Assembly (NCBI RefSeq): GCF_900128995.1
Contig: NZ_FQUE01000001.1
Coordinates: 558,001 to 622,000 of the forward strand
From: Loktanella atrilutea
Lineage (GTDB): Bacteria; Pseudomonadota; Alphaproteobacteria; Rhodobacterales; Rhodobacteraceae
DNA length: 64,000 nt
Direction: 5' to 3'
Shown in pieces: positions 25,320-34,503 of the stretch (positions are counted from its first letter, which is position 1; the number at the start of each line of letters is the position of its first letter). The notes beneath the pieces were generated by a model, which worked only from the letters and a program-made list of their open reading frames with translations, did no database searches and was not told the DNA's origin. Position numbers and translations under genes: made by a program.

Positions 25320-26732
25320 TCAGGTTCCGCAGAAGGTCGCCGTCACGATTTCCGCGGGCGTGGGCGGGGCGGCGAGATCCGCGCGCTCGGCGTCGAGCGG
25401 CGCGTAGGGGGCGGTGACGGCCCGCAGCAGGGTGTCGAAGGGCGCCATGTTGCCCGCGACGGCGGCGGCGATCACCTCTTCCACGCGGTGGTTGCGGGGG
25501 ATGATCCGCGGATTGGCGCGGTCCATGAGTGCCGCGTGATCTGGGCTGCGCCGGTCATGCCAATCGTCGGCCCATCTGGCGAAGGCGTCGCGGTCTGTGA
25601 TGCCATCCGGCAGATCAGTGGTGGCGAGGTCGGCGAAGGTCTGCGTGAAATCCGCGCCGCTTTCCGCCATCAGGGTCAGCAGCCGCTGGATCAGGTCGGC
25701 ATCCTTTGCACCTGCATCCGCGATGCCGATCTTGGCGCCGAAGACCTGCAGCCACGCGGATTGGTAGAGATCGGAGAAGCGGTTGATGCGCGTGGTGAAG
25801 TCATCCACCGCCGCGTCCTGATCGGGCATCAGCGGGATCAGGGCCGTGGCGAGCTGCGCGATGTTCCACAGGGCGATGCCGGGCTGATTGGCATAGGCGT
25901 AGCGGCCTTGTCGGTCGATCGAACTGAAGACCTGCTGCGGGTCGTAGGCATCCATGAAGGCGCAGGGGCCGTAGTCGATCGTTTCTCCGCTGATGGCCAT
26001 GTTGTCGGTATTCATCACGCCGTGGATGAAGCCTGCGCCCATCCAGCGTGCGATCAGGCTGGCCTGCGCTGTCACCACCGCGTCGAGCAGGCCGGGGATG
26101 CCATCCGCGTTCGGATAGTGACGGGCGATGACGTGGTCGGCCAGGGCGCGCAGGGCATCGGTGTCCTGCCGCGCGGCGTGGACCTGAAAACTGCCGACGC
26201 GGATGTGGCTGGCGGCGACACGGGTCAGGACGGCGCCGGGCAGCGCCGTTTCGCGGTAGACGGACTCTCCGGTCGCGACGGCGGCGAGGGCGCGGGTGGT
26301 GGGAATGCCCATGGCGGCCATCGCCTCTGACACGAGGTATTCGCGCAGGACCGGACCCAGCCAGGCGCGGCCGTCGCCGCTGCGGCTGTAGGGGGTGGGG
26401 CCTGCGCCCTTGAGCTGGATGTCGCGGCGCAGGCCATCGGTGCCGACCACTTCGCCCAGCAGGATTGCGCGGCCGTCGCCCAGTTGCGGGTTCCAGTTGC
26501 CGAACTGATGGCCCGCGTAAAGCTGTGCCAGCGGGGCGGCGCCGTCGGGGACGGTATTTCCGGCAAGCACCTGCGCGGCAGCCGGGCTGGCCAGCCACGC
26601 GGTGTCGATCCCGAGCAGGCGCGCCAGCGCGTCGTTATGGGCCAGCATCCGGGGCTCCGCCACCGGTGTCGGGTCCAGACGGGTGAACATCCGGTCCGGC
26701 AGGCGGGCAAAGCTGTTGTCGAAGGCGATCAT
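25320..26732 (-). CDS. selO: SelO/YdiU family protein adenylyltransferase
   Basis: Pseudokinase-fold enzyme that transfers AMP to protein hydroxyls, linked to redox homeostasis. The 470-aa protein carries family motifs: YAGHQFGNWNPQLGDGRAILLGE, seen as a glycine-rich nucleotide region, then LKGAGPTPYSRSGDGRA. The catalytic segment is GVMNTDNMAISGETIDYGPCAF, with the metal/base Asp and Asn residues. The start MIAFDNSFARLP at 26732 fits the family and overlaps the GNAT stop (ATGA). The family often ends with a Cys-containing tail, as here (TFCGT). Confidence 0.93.
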   Translation of the reverse strand: MIAFDNSFARLPDRMFTRLDPTPVAEPRMLAHNDALARLLGIDTAWLASPAAAQVLAGNTVPDGAAPLAQLYAGHQFGNWNPQLGDGRAILLGEVVGTDGLRRDIQLKGAGPTPYSRSGDGRAWLGPVLREYLVSEAMAAMGIPTTRALAAVATGESVYRETALPGAVLTRVAASHIRVGSFQVHAARQDTDALRALADHVIARHYPNADGIPGLLDAVVTAQASLIARWMGAGFIHGVMNTDNMAISGETIDYGPCAFMDAYDPQQVFSSIDRQGRYAYANQPGIALWNIAQLATALIPLMPDQDAAVDDFTTRINRFSDLYQSAWLQVFGAKIGIADAGAKDADLIQRLLTLMAESGADFTQTFADLATTDLPDGITDRDAFARWADDWHDRRSPDHAALMDRANPRIIPRNHRVEEVIAAAVAGNMAPFDTLLRAVTAPYAPLDAERADLAAPPTPAEIVTATFCGT

Positions 26733-27181
26733 AGCGGGTGTGTCATCATGCGGACGTCGGGCAGGGCGCGGAAGCCGGCCTTGGCGCAGAAGCGGGCGGC
26801 GGCGTCCTCTGACCCTTTCGGCAGGATCGCGTGCATCGCCTGCATGCCCGCGCGGCCGAGGTTCACGGCGACCGCATGCAGCACCTCTGTCCCGATGCCG
26901 CGGCCCCGGACGGAGGGGCGAATGTAGCATTCCTCGAGCCAGCCGACCATGCCGCCGTGGGCCATCGACCAGCCGAAGGTGACCATGACGTAGCCCAGCG
27001 GGCTGCTTTTCGGGCCGATCAGCCAGACTGCCCCCAGCGGCGAGCCGTCGAGCAGCGGGCCGACGACCGTGGCACGGTGGGTGTCGTCGTGCGGCAGGCC
27101 CGCGTCCGTGTGGTAGCGCGTCATCAGGTCCAGCACGCGGTCGGCGTCGTTCGGGCCTGCAAGTGCGATCCCGGTGCTCAT
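26729..27181 (-). CDS. GNAT family N-acetyltransferase
   Basis: A 150-aa acetyl-CoA-dependent acetyltransferase of unknown substrate. The acetyl-CoA loop is IRPSVRGRGIGTEVL, preceded by the beta-4 strand LEECY, and the C-terminal part DAAARFCAKAGFRALPDVRMM is typical of GNAT. The start at 27181 is taken because it overlaps the nucleoside hydrolase stop by 4 nt. It also overlaps selO by 4 nt, so these three genes form one operon. Confidence 0.88.
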   Translation of the reverse strand: MSTGIALAGPNDADRVLDLMTRYHTDAGLPHDDTHRATVVGPLLDGSPLGAVWLIGPKSSPLGYVMVTFGWSMAHGGMVGWLEECYIRPSVRGRGIGTEVLHAVAVNLGRAGMQAMHAILPKGSEDAAARFCAKAGFRALPDVRMMTHPL

Positions 27182-28113
27182 AGCCGGGCCAGCCGGTCGG
27201 TAAGCAGGGCGAAGAAGCCGTCCGCGTCGATGTCCCCCATGAACATCGCGTTCGCCGGGCGTTTCGTGACGCGCCACCAGTCGGCGACGGTCATGCCGAG
27301 CGTCAGGTCCGATCCAATTTCGACCATGACGTTGATGTGCCGGCCGCTGAACAGGTCAGGCTGCAGCAGGTAGGCGATCACGCAGGGATCGTGCAGGGGG
27401 GCACCGGCGGAGCCGTATTTTTCCTTGTCGAAGCGTTCGAAGAAGTTCGTCCAGGCGGCGACCATGTCACCCACGCGCGTGCCCATCGCCTTGAAGCCAT
27501 CGACGCGGGCCTGCGTGGTCAGCGCCTTGTGGGTGACGTCGAGGGGCATGACGACGAGGGGGGCACCTGCGGCGAAGACCTCTGCCGCGGCTTCGGGGTC
27601 GACGTAGATGTTGAACTCTGCCGTGGGCGTGATGTTGCCGACCTCGAAATAGGCGCCGCCCATCAGGACGATCTCCTGCACGCGGGGGATGATGTCGGGA
27701 GCGCGGCGGAAGGCGGTGGCGATGTTGGTCAGCGGGCCGAGGACGCAGAGGGTGACGGTGCCTTCGGGTTCGGCCCGCAGCGTGTCGATGATGAAATCGA
27801 CGGCGTGGGTGTCCTGCAGCGGCATGGAGGGATCGGTCAGCTGCGGGCCGTCGAGGCCGGTCTTGCCGTGGACGTGTTCCGCCGTCACCAGTTTGCGCGA
27901 TAGCGGCGCCTCGCAGCCGGCGAAGACCGGCACATCGGTGCGGCCGGCCAGTTCGCAGACGATGCGGGCGTTCTTCTGAGTCAGGGGCAGGGGGACGTTG
28001 CCGGCCACGGCGGTCAGGCCTAGAACCTCCAGCTCGGGCGAGGCGAGGGCCAGCAGGATGGCCACGGCGTCGTCCTGTCCGGGGTCGGTGTCGATGATGA
28101 TCTTGCGCGCCAT
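27178..28113 (-). CDS. Inosine-uridine preferring nucleoside hydrolase
   Basis: Hydrolyses the N-glycosidic bond of ribonucleosides for salvage. The 311-aa protein begins with the Ca-binding signature IIIDTDPGQDDAVAILLAL, and has VLGPLTNIATA, MGGAYFEVGNITPTAEFNIYVDPEAA (substrate and metal residues) and the late PLHDPCVIAYLL motif. First gene of the operon with GNAT and selO. Confidence 0.94.
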   Translation of the reverse strand: MARKIIIDTDPGQDDAVAILLALASPELEVLGLTAVAGNVPLPLTQKNARIVCELAGRTDVPVFAGCEAPLSRKLVTAEHVHGKTGLDGPQLTDPSMPLQDTHAVDFIIDTLRAEPEGTVTLCVLGPLTNIATAFRRAPDIIPRVQEIVLMGGAYFEVGNITPTAEFNIYVDPEAAAEVFAAGAPLVVMPLDVTHKALTTQARVDGFKAMGTRVGDMVAAWTNFFERFDKEKYGSAGAPLHDPCVIAYLLQPDLFSGRHINVMVEIGSDLTLGMTVADWWRVTKRPANAMFMGDIDADGFFALLTDRLARL

Positions 28114-28203
28114 GCCCGGTCCTTTGAAACTCGCGGCAATGTGCCTGCCATGGGCGGCAGGGGCAAGGGGGCGCGGGCCCCCTCGCGATGGCGTGAGAGG
28201 GCG

Positions 28204-28776
28204 TCAGACGTGGCTGTCGCCGCCACGCGCGAGTGCCGCGACGCCGGTGCGCGCGACCTCTTGCAGGCCCAGGGGCCGCATCAGTTCGGCGAAGGCGTCG
28301 ATCTTCTCGGGCGTGCCCGTGATCTCGAACACGAAGGATTCCAGCGTGCTGTCCACGACGTTGGCGCGGAAGATGTCGGCGAGGCGCAGCGCCTCGACCC
28401 GGGCGTCACCCTGGCCGCCGACCTTGAACAGGGCGAGTTCGCGTTCCACGGAGGGCCCTTCGACCGTCAGGTCGTGGACCTCGTGGACCGGCACGATGCG
28501 GCCAAGCTGCGCCTTGATCTGCACGATGACCTGCGGCGTGCCCGTGGTCACGATGGTGATGCGCGACCGGTGGCCGGTGTGGTCGATCTCGGCCACGGTC
28601 AGGCTTTCGATGTTGTAGCCGCGCCCGGCAAACAGGCCGATGACGCGGGCCAGCACGCCGGGCTCGTTTTCCACGATCACGGCCAGCGTGTGCTTCTCGA
28701 TCGTGTCGCCGAAGGTGGAGCGCAGGTCATAGGCGGAATGGCTGCTGGCGCCCTTCTTGATGTTCAGTGCGGACAT
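28204..28776 (-). CDS. ilvN: Acetolactate synthase small (regulatory) subunit
   Basis: Regulatory subunit that confers valine feedback inhibition on acetolactate synthase. The 190-aa protein has an N-terminal ACT domain (LAVIVENEPGVLARVIGLFAGRGYNIESLTV, as consecutive motifs) and the C-terminal domain with SRELALFKV-like and ANVVDSTLESFVFEITGTPEKIDAF. It lies 39 nt after the large subunit and completes the ilv operon. Confidence 0.96.
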   Translation of the reverse strand: MSALNIKKGASSHSAYDLRSTFGDTIEKHTLAVIVENEPGVLARVIGLFAGRGYNIESLTVAEIDHTGHRSRITIVTTGTPQVIVQIKAQLGRIVPVHEVHDLTVEGPSVERELALFKVGGQGDARVEALRLADIFRANVVDSTLESFVFEITGTPEKIDAFAELMRPLGLQEVARTGVAALARGGDSHV

Positions 28777-28815
28777 GGGATGTTCCTTGTTCTTGTGTCG
28801 CGTCAGGGCAGGGGA

Positions 28816-30567
28816 TCAGACCAGCACCGCGCCGGTGCCGGTGATGCCGCCCTGCACCTGCGCATTGGCCAGCAGCATCTCGTTATGGGCATTGCCCGAG
28901 GGGATCATCGGGAAGCAGTTCTCGTGCTTCTCTACCAGACAGTCGAAGATGACCGGGCCGTCGTAGGCGATCATCTCCCTGATCGCCTCGTCCAGATCGT
29001 CGGGATTGTCGCAGCGGATGCCCTTGGCGCCGAAGGCTTCGGCCAGTTTCACCAAGTCGGGCAGCGCTTCCGACCAGCTTTGGCTATAGCGCTCGCCGTG
29101 CAGCAGCTGTTGCCACTGGCGCACCATGCCAAGCCGTTCGTTGTTGAGGATGAACTGCTTGACCGGCAGGCGATACTGCATCGCGGTGCCCATTTCCTGC
29201 ATGTTCATCAACCAGGACGCCTCTCCCGCGACGTTGATGACCAGTGCGTCGCGGTGCGCCATCTGCACGCCGATGGATGCGGGTGTGCCGTAGCCCATGG
29301 TGCCCAGACCGCCGGAGGTCATCCAGCGGTTCGGTGCCTCGAAGCCCATGTATTGCGCGGCCCACATCTGGTGCTGGCCGACCTCTGTCGTGATGTAGCG
29401 GTCGTGATCCTTCGTCAGCGCTTCCAGCCGCGAGATCGCGTGCTGCGGGCGGATGATCGGGCCATCCTGCGTGAAGCCGAGGCAGTCGGTCGCTTTCCAT
29501 GCCTCGATCTGCTTCCACCACTTGGCGAGTGCTTCCTTGTCGGTCTTGCCTCCCTGCGCCTTCCAGACCTTCAGCAGATCCTCCAGCACGTTGGCGACGT
29601 CGCCGAGGATCGGCATGTCGACGCGGATCACCTTGTTGATCGAGGAGGCGTCGATGTCGATGTGGGCCTTTTGCGACTTCGGACTGAAGGCGTCGATGCG
29701 CCCCGTGATCCGGTCGTCGAAGCGCGCGCCGATGTTGATCATCAGATCGCAGCCGTGCATCGCCATGTTCGCCTGATAGAGGCCGTGCATCCCCACCATG
29801 CCCAGCCACGCGGGACCCGAGGCGGGATAGCAGCCGAGGCCCATCAGGGTGGAAGTGATCGGAAAGCCCGTCGCCTCGACCAGTTCACGCAAGAGCTGCG
29901 AGGCGGCGGGGCCGGAATTGATGACGCCGCCGCCGGTATAGAAGACCGGACGCTTGGCGGTGGCCATCGCCTCTGCCAGTTCGGTGATCATGTTGATGTC
30001 GCCCTTGACCTGCGGGGCGTAGTGTGACGTGCGCTTGGCCTTTTCCGAATAGGTGCCCTTGGCGAACTGGACGTCCTTGGGGATGTCGATCAGCACCGGA
30101 CCGGGGCGGCCCGACATGGCGACGTGAAACGCCTCGTGAATGGTGTTGGCCAGCCTGTCGGTGTCCTTGACCAGCCAGTTGTGCTTGGTGCAGGGCCGGG
30201 TGATGCCGACGGTGTCGGCTTCCTGGAACCCGTCGGTGCCGATCATGAAGGTCGGGACCTGCCCGGTCAAGACGATGATCGGAATACTGTCCATCAGCGC
30301 GTCGGTCAGGCCGGTCACGGCATTGGTGGCCCCGGGGCCGGAGGTCACGAGCGCGACGCCGGGCTTGCCGGTGGATCGGGCATAACCTTCGGCGGCGTGG
30401 ACGGCGCCCTGTTCGTGGCGGACGAGGACGTGCTGGATATGGTTCTGCTGAAAGATCTCGTCATAGATCGGAAGCACGGCGCCGCCCGGATAGCCGAACA
30501 CGACCTCGACCCCCTGATCGATCAGAGCCTGCACCACCATTTTCGCGCCAGTCATCATCTTTGTCAT
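28816..30567 (-). CDS. ilvI: Acetolactate synthase large subunit
   Basis: ThDP- and FAD-dependent enzyme for the first common step of valine, leucine and isoleucine synthesis. The 583-aa protein has an N-terminal ThDP domain with catalytic Glu in VRHEQGAVHAAEGYAR, the GPGATNAVTGLTDA motif, and the C-terminal ThDP/Mg region. There the usual GDGS-like site reads AGEASWLMNMQEMGTA. The start is the ATG at 30567 behind AAGGACAAG; a longer TTG frame from 30666 would translate through the attenuator. Expression is probably controlled by the leader described separately. Confidence 0.95.
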   Translation of the reverse strand: MTKMMTGAKMVVQALIDQGVEVVFGYPGGAVLPIYDEIFQQNHIQHVLVRHEQGAVHAAEGYARSTGKPGVALVTSGPGATNAVTGLTDALMDSIPIIVLTGQVPTFMIGTDGFQEADTVGITRPCTKHNWLVKDTDRLANTIHEAFHVAMSGRPGPVLIDIPKDVQFAKGTYSEKAKRTSHYAPQVKGDINMITELAEAMATAKRPVFYTGGGVINSGPAASQLLRELVEATGFPITSTLMGLGCYPASGPAWLGMVGMHGLYQANMAMHGCDLMINIGARFDDRITGRIDAFSPKSQKAHIDIDASSINKVIRVDMPILGDVANVLEDLLKVWKAQGGKTDKEALAKWWKQIEAWKATDCLGFTQDGPIIRPQHAISRLEALTKDHDRYITTEVGQHQMWAAQYMGFEAPNRWMTSGGLGTMGYGTPASIGVQMAHRDALVINVAGEASWLMNMQEMGTAMQYRLPVKQFILNNERLGMVRQWQQLLHGERYSQSWSEALPDLVKLAEAFGAKGIRCDNPDDLDEAIREMIAYDGPVIFDCLVEKHENCFPMIPSGNAHNEMLLANAQVQGGITGTGAVLV

Positions 30568-30616
30568 CGTCTTGTCCTTGTCAGCGGCTGTGATCGCCGG
30601 ATCGCCTTTGTCGCAC

Positions 30617-30643
30617 AAAAAAGCCCCCGTGGATGACGGGGGC
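30617..30643 (-). terminator. Attenuator terminator upstream of ilvI
   Basis: On the minus strand an 8-bp stem GCCCCCGT / ACGGGGGC (plus 30623-30630 and 30636-30643) with a 5-nt loop is followed by six T (plus 30617-30622). It lies between the leader peptide and ilvI, 50 nt before the ilvI start, so it would stop transcription before the structural genes. Confidence 0.88.
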
Positions 30644-30686
30644 GCATGGGGAACCTGAATGGTCAAACCGTTACCGGCCCATGCGC
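30642..30686 (-). promoter_or_regulatory. Candidate antiterminator pairing in the ilv leader
   Basis: On the transcript, GCGCATGGG within leader codons 12-14 (plus 30678-30686) is perfectly complementary to CCCATGCGC (plus 30642-30650), which overlaps the base of the terminator stem by 2 nt. A ribosome stalled on the upstream branched-chain codons would leave the first segment free to pair and weaken the terminator. One that reaches the stop codon would cover it. Confidence 0.6.
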
Positions 30687-30718
30687 GTTCTTCCTACAAT
30701 TAGTACGATCTTGTTCAT
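30671..30718 (-). CDS. ilv leader peptide
   Basis: A 15-residue ORF, MNKIVLIVGRTRMGR, preceded by AGGGA. Five consecutive codons (ATC GTA CTA ATT GTA) encode Ile, Val, Leu, Ile, Val, the end products of the pathway. Three of them (GTA, CTA, ATT) are A/T-ending codons that are uncommon in this high-GC genome, which would sharpen ribosome stalling. It ends in TAA 28 nt before the terminator stem. This is the layout of transcription attenuation by translation of a leader. Confidence 0.85.
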   Translation of the reverse strand: MNKIVLIVGRTRMGR

Positions 30719-30741
30719 GCGAGATTCCCTTGCGTGCGCCC

Positions 30742-30770
30742 GTTCTAGGCACAGGCCGCGGCAGGGTCAA
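30742..30770 (-). promoter_or_regulatory. Promoter of the ilv leader operon
   Basis: On the minus strand, TTGACC (plus 30765-30770), a 17-nt spacer and TAGAAC (plus 30742-30747) form a good sigma-70-type promoter, ending about 24 nt before the leader start codon. Confidence 0.7.
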
Positions 30771-30832
30771 CCACCGCGCTGAGGAAAATGTCGTGCCGGT
30801 GCGGTTTGTCGCAACTTTCTTTCAGAACTCGG

Positions 30833-31924
30833 TCACTTGCCGCGGCGGGTCAGCAGCAGGGCGCCGGCGAGCAGGGCCACGGTGCTGAAAGTCAGTTTGG
30901 CAGGGGGCGGCGGCGTAGGGTCGCGCTCCGCCGGCCTGGCGGGTGATTGATCCTGCGACCCGGAGGACCCGGCCTTTGGCTTTGGACTGCCGATCAGGGC
31001 AGCGCTGCCCTGATCCAGCAGGTTGGAATCTGCTGTATCCGCGTCGCCGGTGGCGGGGGACGGGTTCTGCTTGCCCTGTGCCTCGATCTCTGAATCGACT
31101 TCTGCTCCCAGCAGCACGATGAACGACGACAACCACAGCCACATCAGCAGGACGATGACGCCGCCGAGCGTGCCGAAGGTCTCGTTGTAGGTGGCGAAGT
31201 TCTGGACGTACCACGCGAAGAGCACCGAACCCGCCAGCCACAGGATGCAGGCGAAGGCCGCCCCCGGTGTAATCCAGCGCCAGGCGCGGCGACGACGGGC
31301 GGGGGCGTAGCGGTAGATCACCGCAAGACCCGTGGCCAGCAGCAGCAGCACGACGGGCCAGCGGATCAGCAGGACCAGCCATTCGGTATCGGTATCGAGC
31401 CTGACGAAGCGCAGCACGACGGGGATCGCCACCAGCGTCAGGACGATCACGAAGAAGCCCAGCACCGCCAGCAGTGTCAGCACCAGCCGTGCCAGTGTCG
31501 CGCGCAGGTAGCTGCGCGTGTCGGACACGCCGAAGGCCACGTTCAGACCCTCGATCAGGGCGGCCATGGCGGCGCTGGCAGACCAGAAGGAGGTGAGCAG
31601 GCCGATGATCGCGGCGAGGCCGAGGCCGCCGCTGTCGCTGCCAGCCACGGACTTTGCCTGATCGATGACGATCTGCGCCGCCTCTTGTGGCATGAAGCGG
31701 GTGAGGGTCTGCAACTGATCGACCAGTCCGGTGGGATCGGTGAAGAGACCGGCCAGCGCCATGGCGGCGACGACGCCGGGAAAGAGCGCCAGCAGCCCGT
31801 AGAAGGCGCAGCCCGCCGCGATCAGCGTGACGTGATCGCTGCCGATGCTGGCCACGACGCGCTTGGTCGTCGCCAACCAGCCCTTGGCGCTGATGTCTTT
31901 CGGGCTGGTGGCGGTGTCGGGCAT
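30833..31924 (-). CDS. YihY/BrkB family membrane protein
   Basis: A 363-aa inner-membrane protein of the YihY/virulence factor BrkB family. About six hydrophobic helices are visible: VTLIAAGCAFYGLLALFPGVVAAMALAG, LGLAAIIGLLTSFWSAS, LVLTLLAVLGFFVIVLTLVAI, LVLLIRWPVVLLLLATGLAVIY, the WITPGAAFACILWLAGSVLFAWYV stretch and GGVIVLLMWLWLSSFIVLLGAE. A Pro/Ser-rich tail follows. Family members were once called RNase BN, but that is no longer held. Function is unknown. Confidence 0.88.
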   Translation of the reverse strand: MPDTATSPKDISAKGWLATTKRVVASIGSDHVTLIAAGCAFYGLLALFPGVVAAMALAGLFTDPTGLVDQLQTLTRFMPQEAAQIVIDQAKSVAGSDSGGLGLAAIIGLLTSFWSASAAMAALIEGLNVAFGVSDTRSYLRATLARLVLTLLAVLGFFVIVLTLVAIPVVLRFVRLDTDTEWLVLLIRWPVVLLLLATGLAVIYRYAPARRRRAWRWITPGAAFACILWLAGSVLFAWYVQNFATYNETFGTLGGVIVLLMWLWLSSFIVLLGAEVDSEIEAQGKQNPSPATGDADTADSNLLDQGSAALIGSPKPKAGSSGSQDQSPARPAERDPTPPPPAKLTFSTVALLAGALLLTRRGK

Positions 31925-31982
31925 CGGTCAGGTCCTGTGTGGGTGGCGTCGAACCAATGCCCGTTGATCGGCCAGGTTCCGC

Positions 31983-32846
31983 TTATGCGTTCCCTTTGCC
32001 GATCTTGTCCTGCGTTTGCGAGTCGAAATCCGACGCCGCGTGGCGTTCGTGCAACTGTTCCGACGGGTCGCCGAACAGGCGGTTCACCATGCGGCCCCGT
32101 TGATAGGCGGGGCGGTTCATCACGGTGTCGGCCCAACGCTGCACATTGGTGTAGCTGTCGGCCTGCAGGAATTCGGCCGCCCCGTAGACCTGATCCTTGA
32201 CCAGCGCGCCATACCACGGGGCCGTCGCCATGTCGGCGATGGTGTAGTCGGGACCGTTCAGGAATTCCCGGTCGGCGAGGTTGCGGTCCAGCACGTCCAG
32301 CTGACGCTTGGCTTCCATCGTGAAACGGTTGATCGGGTATTCGAACTTCTCGGGCGCATAGGCGTAGAAGTGGCCAAAGCCGCCGCCGAGGTAGGGGGCA
32401 GAGCCCTGCAGCCAGAACAGCCAGTTCATCGCCTCGGTCCGGGCCTTGCGGTCCTTGGGCAGGAAGGCGTCGAATTCCTCTGCCAGATAAAGCAGGATCG
32501 AGGCGCTTTCAAAGACCCGCGTGTCTGTCTGCGTGTCCAGCAGCGCGGGGATCTTGGAGTTCGGGTTGATGTCGACGAAGCCGGAGCCGAACTGATCGCC
32601 GTCGCCGATCCTGATCGGCCACGCGTCGTATTCGGCGCCCGCGTGACCCGCTTCCAGCAACTCCTCCAGCATGACCGTCACCTTCACGCCGTTAGGCGTG
32701 GCCAGAGAGTGCAGCTGGAATCGGTGTTCGCCGCGGGGCAGGGGCTTGTCGTGGGTCGGACCGGCGATGGGGCGGTTGGTCTTGGCGAACTGGCCGCCGT
32801 TCTCGGCATCCCACGTCCAGACCTTGGGTGGCGTGTAATCGGTCAT
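31983..32846 (-). CDS. yghU: Glutathione-dependent disulfide-bond oxidoreductase (YghU)
   Basis: Nu-class glutathione transferase-like enzyme reducing disulfides with glutathione. It is 287 aa, almost the E. coli YghU length. The N-terminal thioredoxin-like domain has LPRGEHRFQLHSLATPNGVKV, NPNSKIPAL and the ESASILLYL glutathione-binding motif. The helical C-domain has NWLFWLQGSAPYLGGGFGHF and DYTIADMA. The start at 32846 (MTDYTPPKVWTWD) fits the family; the open frame upstream overlaps the divergent gene and is not protein-like. Confidence 0.94.
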   Translation of the reverse strand: MTDYTPPKVWTWDAENGGQFAKTNRPIAGPTHDKPLPRGEHRFQLHSLATPNGVKVTVMLEELLEAGHAGAEYDAWPIRIGDGDQFGSGFVDINPNSKIPALLDTQTDTRVFESASILLYLAEEFDAFLPKDRKARTEAMNWLFWLQGSAPYLGGGFGHFYAYAPEKFEYPINRFTMEAKRQLDVLDRNLADREFLNGPDYTIADMATAPWYGALVKDQVYGAAEFLQADSYTNVQRWADTVMNRPAYQRGRMVNRLFGDPSEQLHERHAASDFDSQTQDKIGKGNA

Positions 32847-33013
32847 CTCTGGCTTCCTTCTTGCATTGGGCCCACAGATAGGACGCGGATGCAGGTTTGA
32901 CAGTGCGCCAGCACAGGGCCCCCTGTGCATCGCGGGTGGCGGTCCGTTTGGCGCTTGCCAAGCCCGTGCCCAGATTGCAGGTATGCGGGCAAAAGCCCAA
33001 TCTGGTCGAACCC

Positions 33014-33661
33014 ATGCGCCTTTATCTGTCGTCCCATCGCCTTGGCCGTCACACGGATACCCTGCTGCGTCTCGTCGGAAAGCGGCGCAATACGCTGGTG
33101 GTCGGGAATGCGCTGGATTACATCCCCGCCGCCGCCCGCGCGGTCTATACCGCAACCACCTACGATCCGGTGGCAGAGCTGAATGCGCTGGGGCTGCCGG
33201 CCAGCTGGCTCGACCTGCGCGACTTTGTCGGTGCGCCGATCCGGCTGCACGATCAGCTGTCGTCCTGCGGTCTGGTCTGGGTGCCGGGGGGTAATGCCTT
33301 CGTCCTGCGCCGGGCGATGCGTGCGAGCGGTTTCGATGGCGTGATCCACGGATTGCTGGCGCAGGACGCGCTGGTCTACGGCGGGGCCAGCGCCGGGGCC
33401 ATCGTCACGGCGCCGACCCTGCGCGGTCTGGACCTGATGGATGATCCCACCGTCGGCACCTGGGGGGACGAGAAGATTTCCTATGAAGGGCTGAACCTGT
33501 TTCCGAAATCCTTCGTGCCCCACGTGGCCTCGGATCACCGGGATTCCGCCGGTGCCGACAAGGCGGCGGCCTGGCTTGCGGAACAGGGCATGCCCTTTGT
33601 CGCACTGCAGGACGGGCAGGTCGTCACGGTGGAGGGCGATACGACGACCCTGCTGCCCTAG
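33014..33661 (+). CDS. Peptidase S51 (dipeptidase E / glutamine amidotransferase-like)
   Basis: A 215-aa serine peptidase of the S51 family with a class I glutamine amidotransferase fold. The nucleophile Ser lies in [10 protein letters not shown], with [14 protein letters not shown] before it and the His region FVPHVASDH after it. Dipeptidase E cuts Asp-X dipeptides; the true substrate here is not certain. The ATG at 33014 fits the conserved [11 protein letters not shown] start. It converges with bpt, overlapping by 4 nt. Confidence 0.85.
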   Translation: MRLYLSSHRLGRHTDTLLRLVGKRRNTLVVGNALDYIPAAARAVYTATTYDPVAELNALGLPASWLDLRDFVGAPIRLHDQLSSCGLVWVPGGNAFVLRRAMRASGFDGVIHGLLAQDALVYGGASAGAIVTAPTLRGLDLMDDPTVGTWGDEKISYEGLNLFPKSFVPHVASDHRDSAGADKAAAWLAEQGMPFVALQDGQVVTVEGDTTTLLP

Positions 33662-34485
33662 CGGACGACGCTGGCCCCGTTGGGCAGGTTGATCCGCGCG
33701 ACCTGTTCGGCAATGGGCGCCGTCGACAGCGGATGCAGTGCGGCGTCGTAGCCGTCGGGGTCGCCGATGTCGGACCATGTGCCGTTGCGATAGATTTCCA
33801 GCGCCGCGAAATTCGCCTTGTAGCCCATCTTGGGGCTGCCGGGCACCCAGTAGCCCAGATAGACGTAAGGCAGGCCCAGTTCCCGGGCGATGGCGACGTG
33901 ATCGAGGATCAGGAAGCTGCCGGGACTGTGCCGCTCCAGCTCCGGCGCGAAGAAGGAGTAGACCATCGACAGGCCGTCGTCGAGGATGTCGGTCAGGCAG
34001 GCCGCCTGCGGGCCCGCGTCGCGATCGGCGGTGTCGGTGTATTCGATCAGGCGCGACCGGACCGGCGTTTCCTCGACCATGGCGGCGAATTCGAACATGT
34101 CCATGTCGGCCATGCCGCCGTCGGCATGCCGCGCGTCGAGGTAGCGGCGGAACAGTTCGTACTGCTCTTCCGTGGCCCAGGGCGAGGTGGCGCGCCGGTG
34201 CAGATGCGCGTTGCGCTTGAGGATGCGGCGCTGGCTGCGCGAGGGCGTAAAATCCGCGACCCGGATGCGCGCCGACATGCAGGCGGCACATTCCGCGCAG
34301 CTGGGCCGGTAAAGCACGTTCTGAGACCGGCGAAAGCCCTGCTTGGACAGGGTGTCGTTCAGCGCCGTCGCAGCCTCGCCCTGCAGCGCGGTGAAGAGTT
34401 TGCGCTCCATCCGCCCCTCCAGATAGGGGCAGGGTTGCGGTGCCGTCACGTAGAACTGCGGCGTCGGAGGAAGCAGGTGGCGCAT
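33658..34485 (-). CDS. bpt: Aminoacyl-tRNA-protein transferase (Bpt)
   Basis: Adds Leu (or Arg) from aminoacyl-tRNA to N-terminal acidic or modified residues, tagging proteins for ClpAP in the N-degron pathway. The 275-aa protein has [13 protein letters not shown] and the conserved Cys region [16 protein letters not shown]. Also present are [10 protein letters not shown] and the C-terminal GNAT-like part with [20 protein letters not shown] and [17 protein letters not shown]. Start at 34485 ([12 protein letters not shown]). Confidence 0.94.
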   Translation of the reverse strand: MRHLLPPTPQFYVTAPQPCPYLEGRMERKLFTALQGEAATALNDTLSKQGFRRSQNVLYRPSCAECAACMSARIRVADFTPSRSQRRILKRNAHLHRRATSPWATEEQYELFRRYLDARHADGGMADMDMFEFAAMVEETPVRSRLIEYTDTADRDAGPQAACLTDILDDGLSMVYSFFAPELERHSPGSFLILDHVAIARELGLPYVYLGYWVPGSPKMGYKANFAALEIYRNGTWSDIGDPDGYDAALHPLSTAPIAEQVARINLPNGASVVR

Positions 34486-34503
34486 GTCTGAAGATTGGAG
34501 GCT

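Noticed and set aside
28141-28203. Terminator after ilvN
   Set aside because: A GC-rich inverted repeat (GGGGGC/GCCCCC) is present but no T-run follows on the minus strand, so I did not call it.
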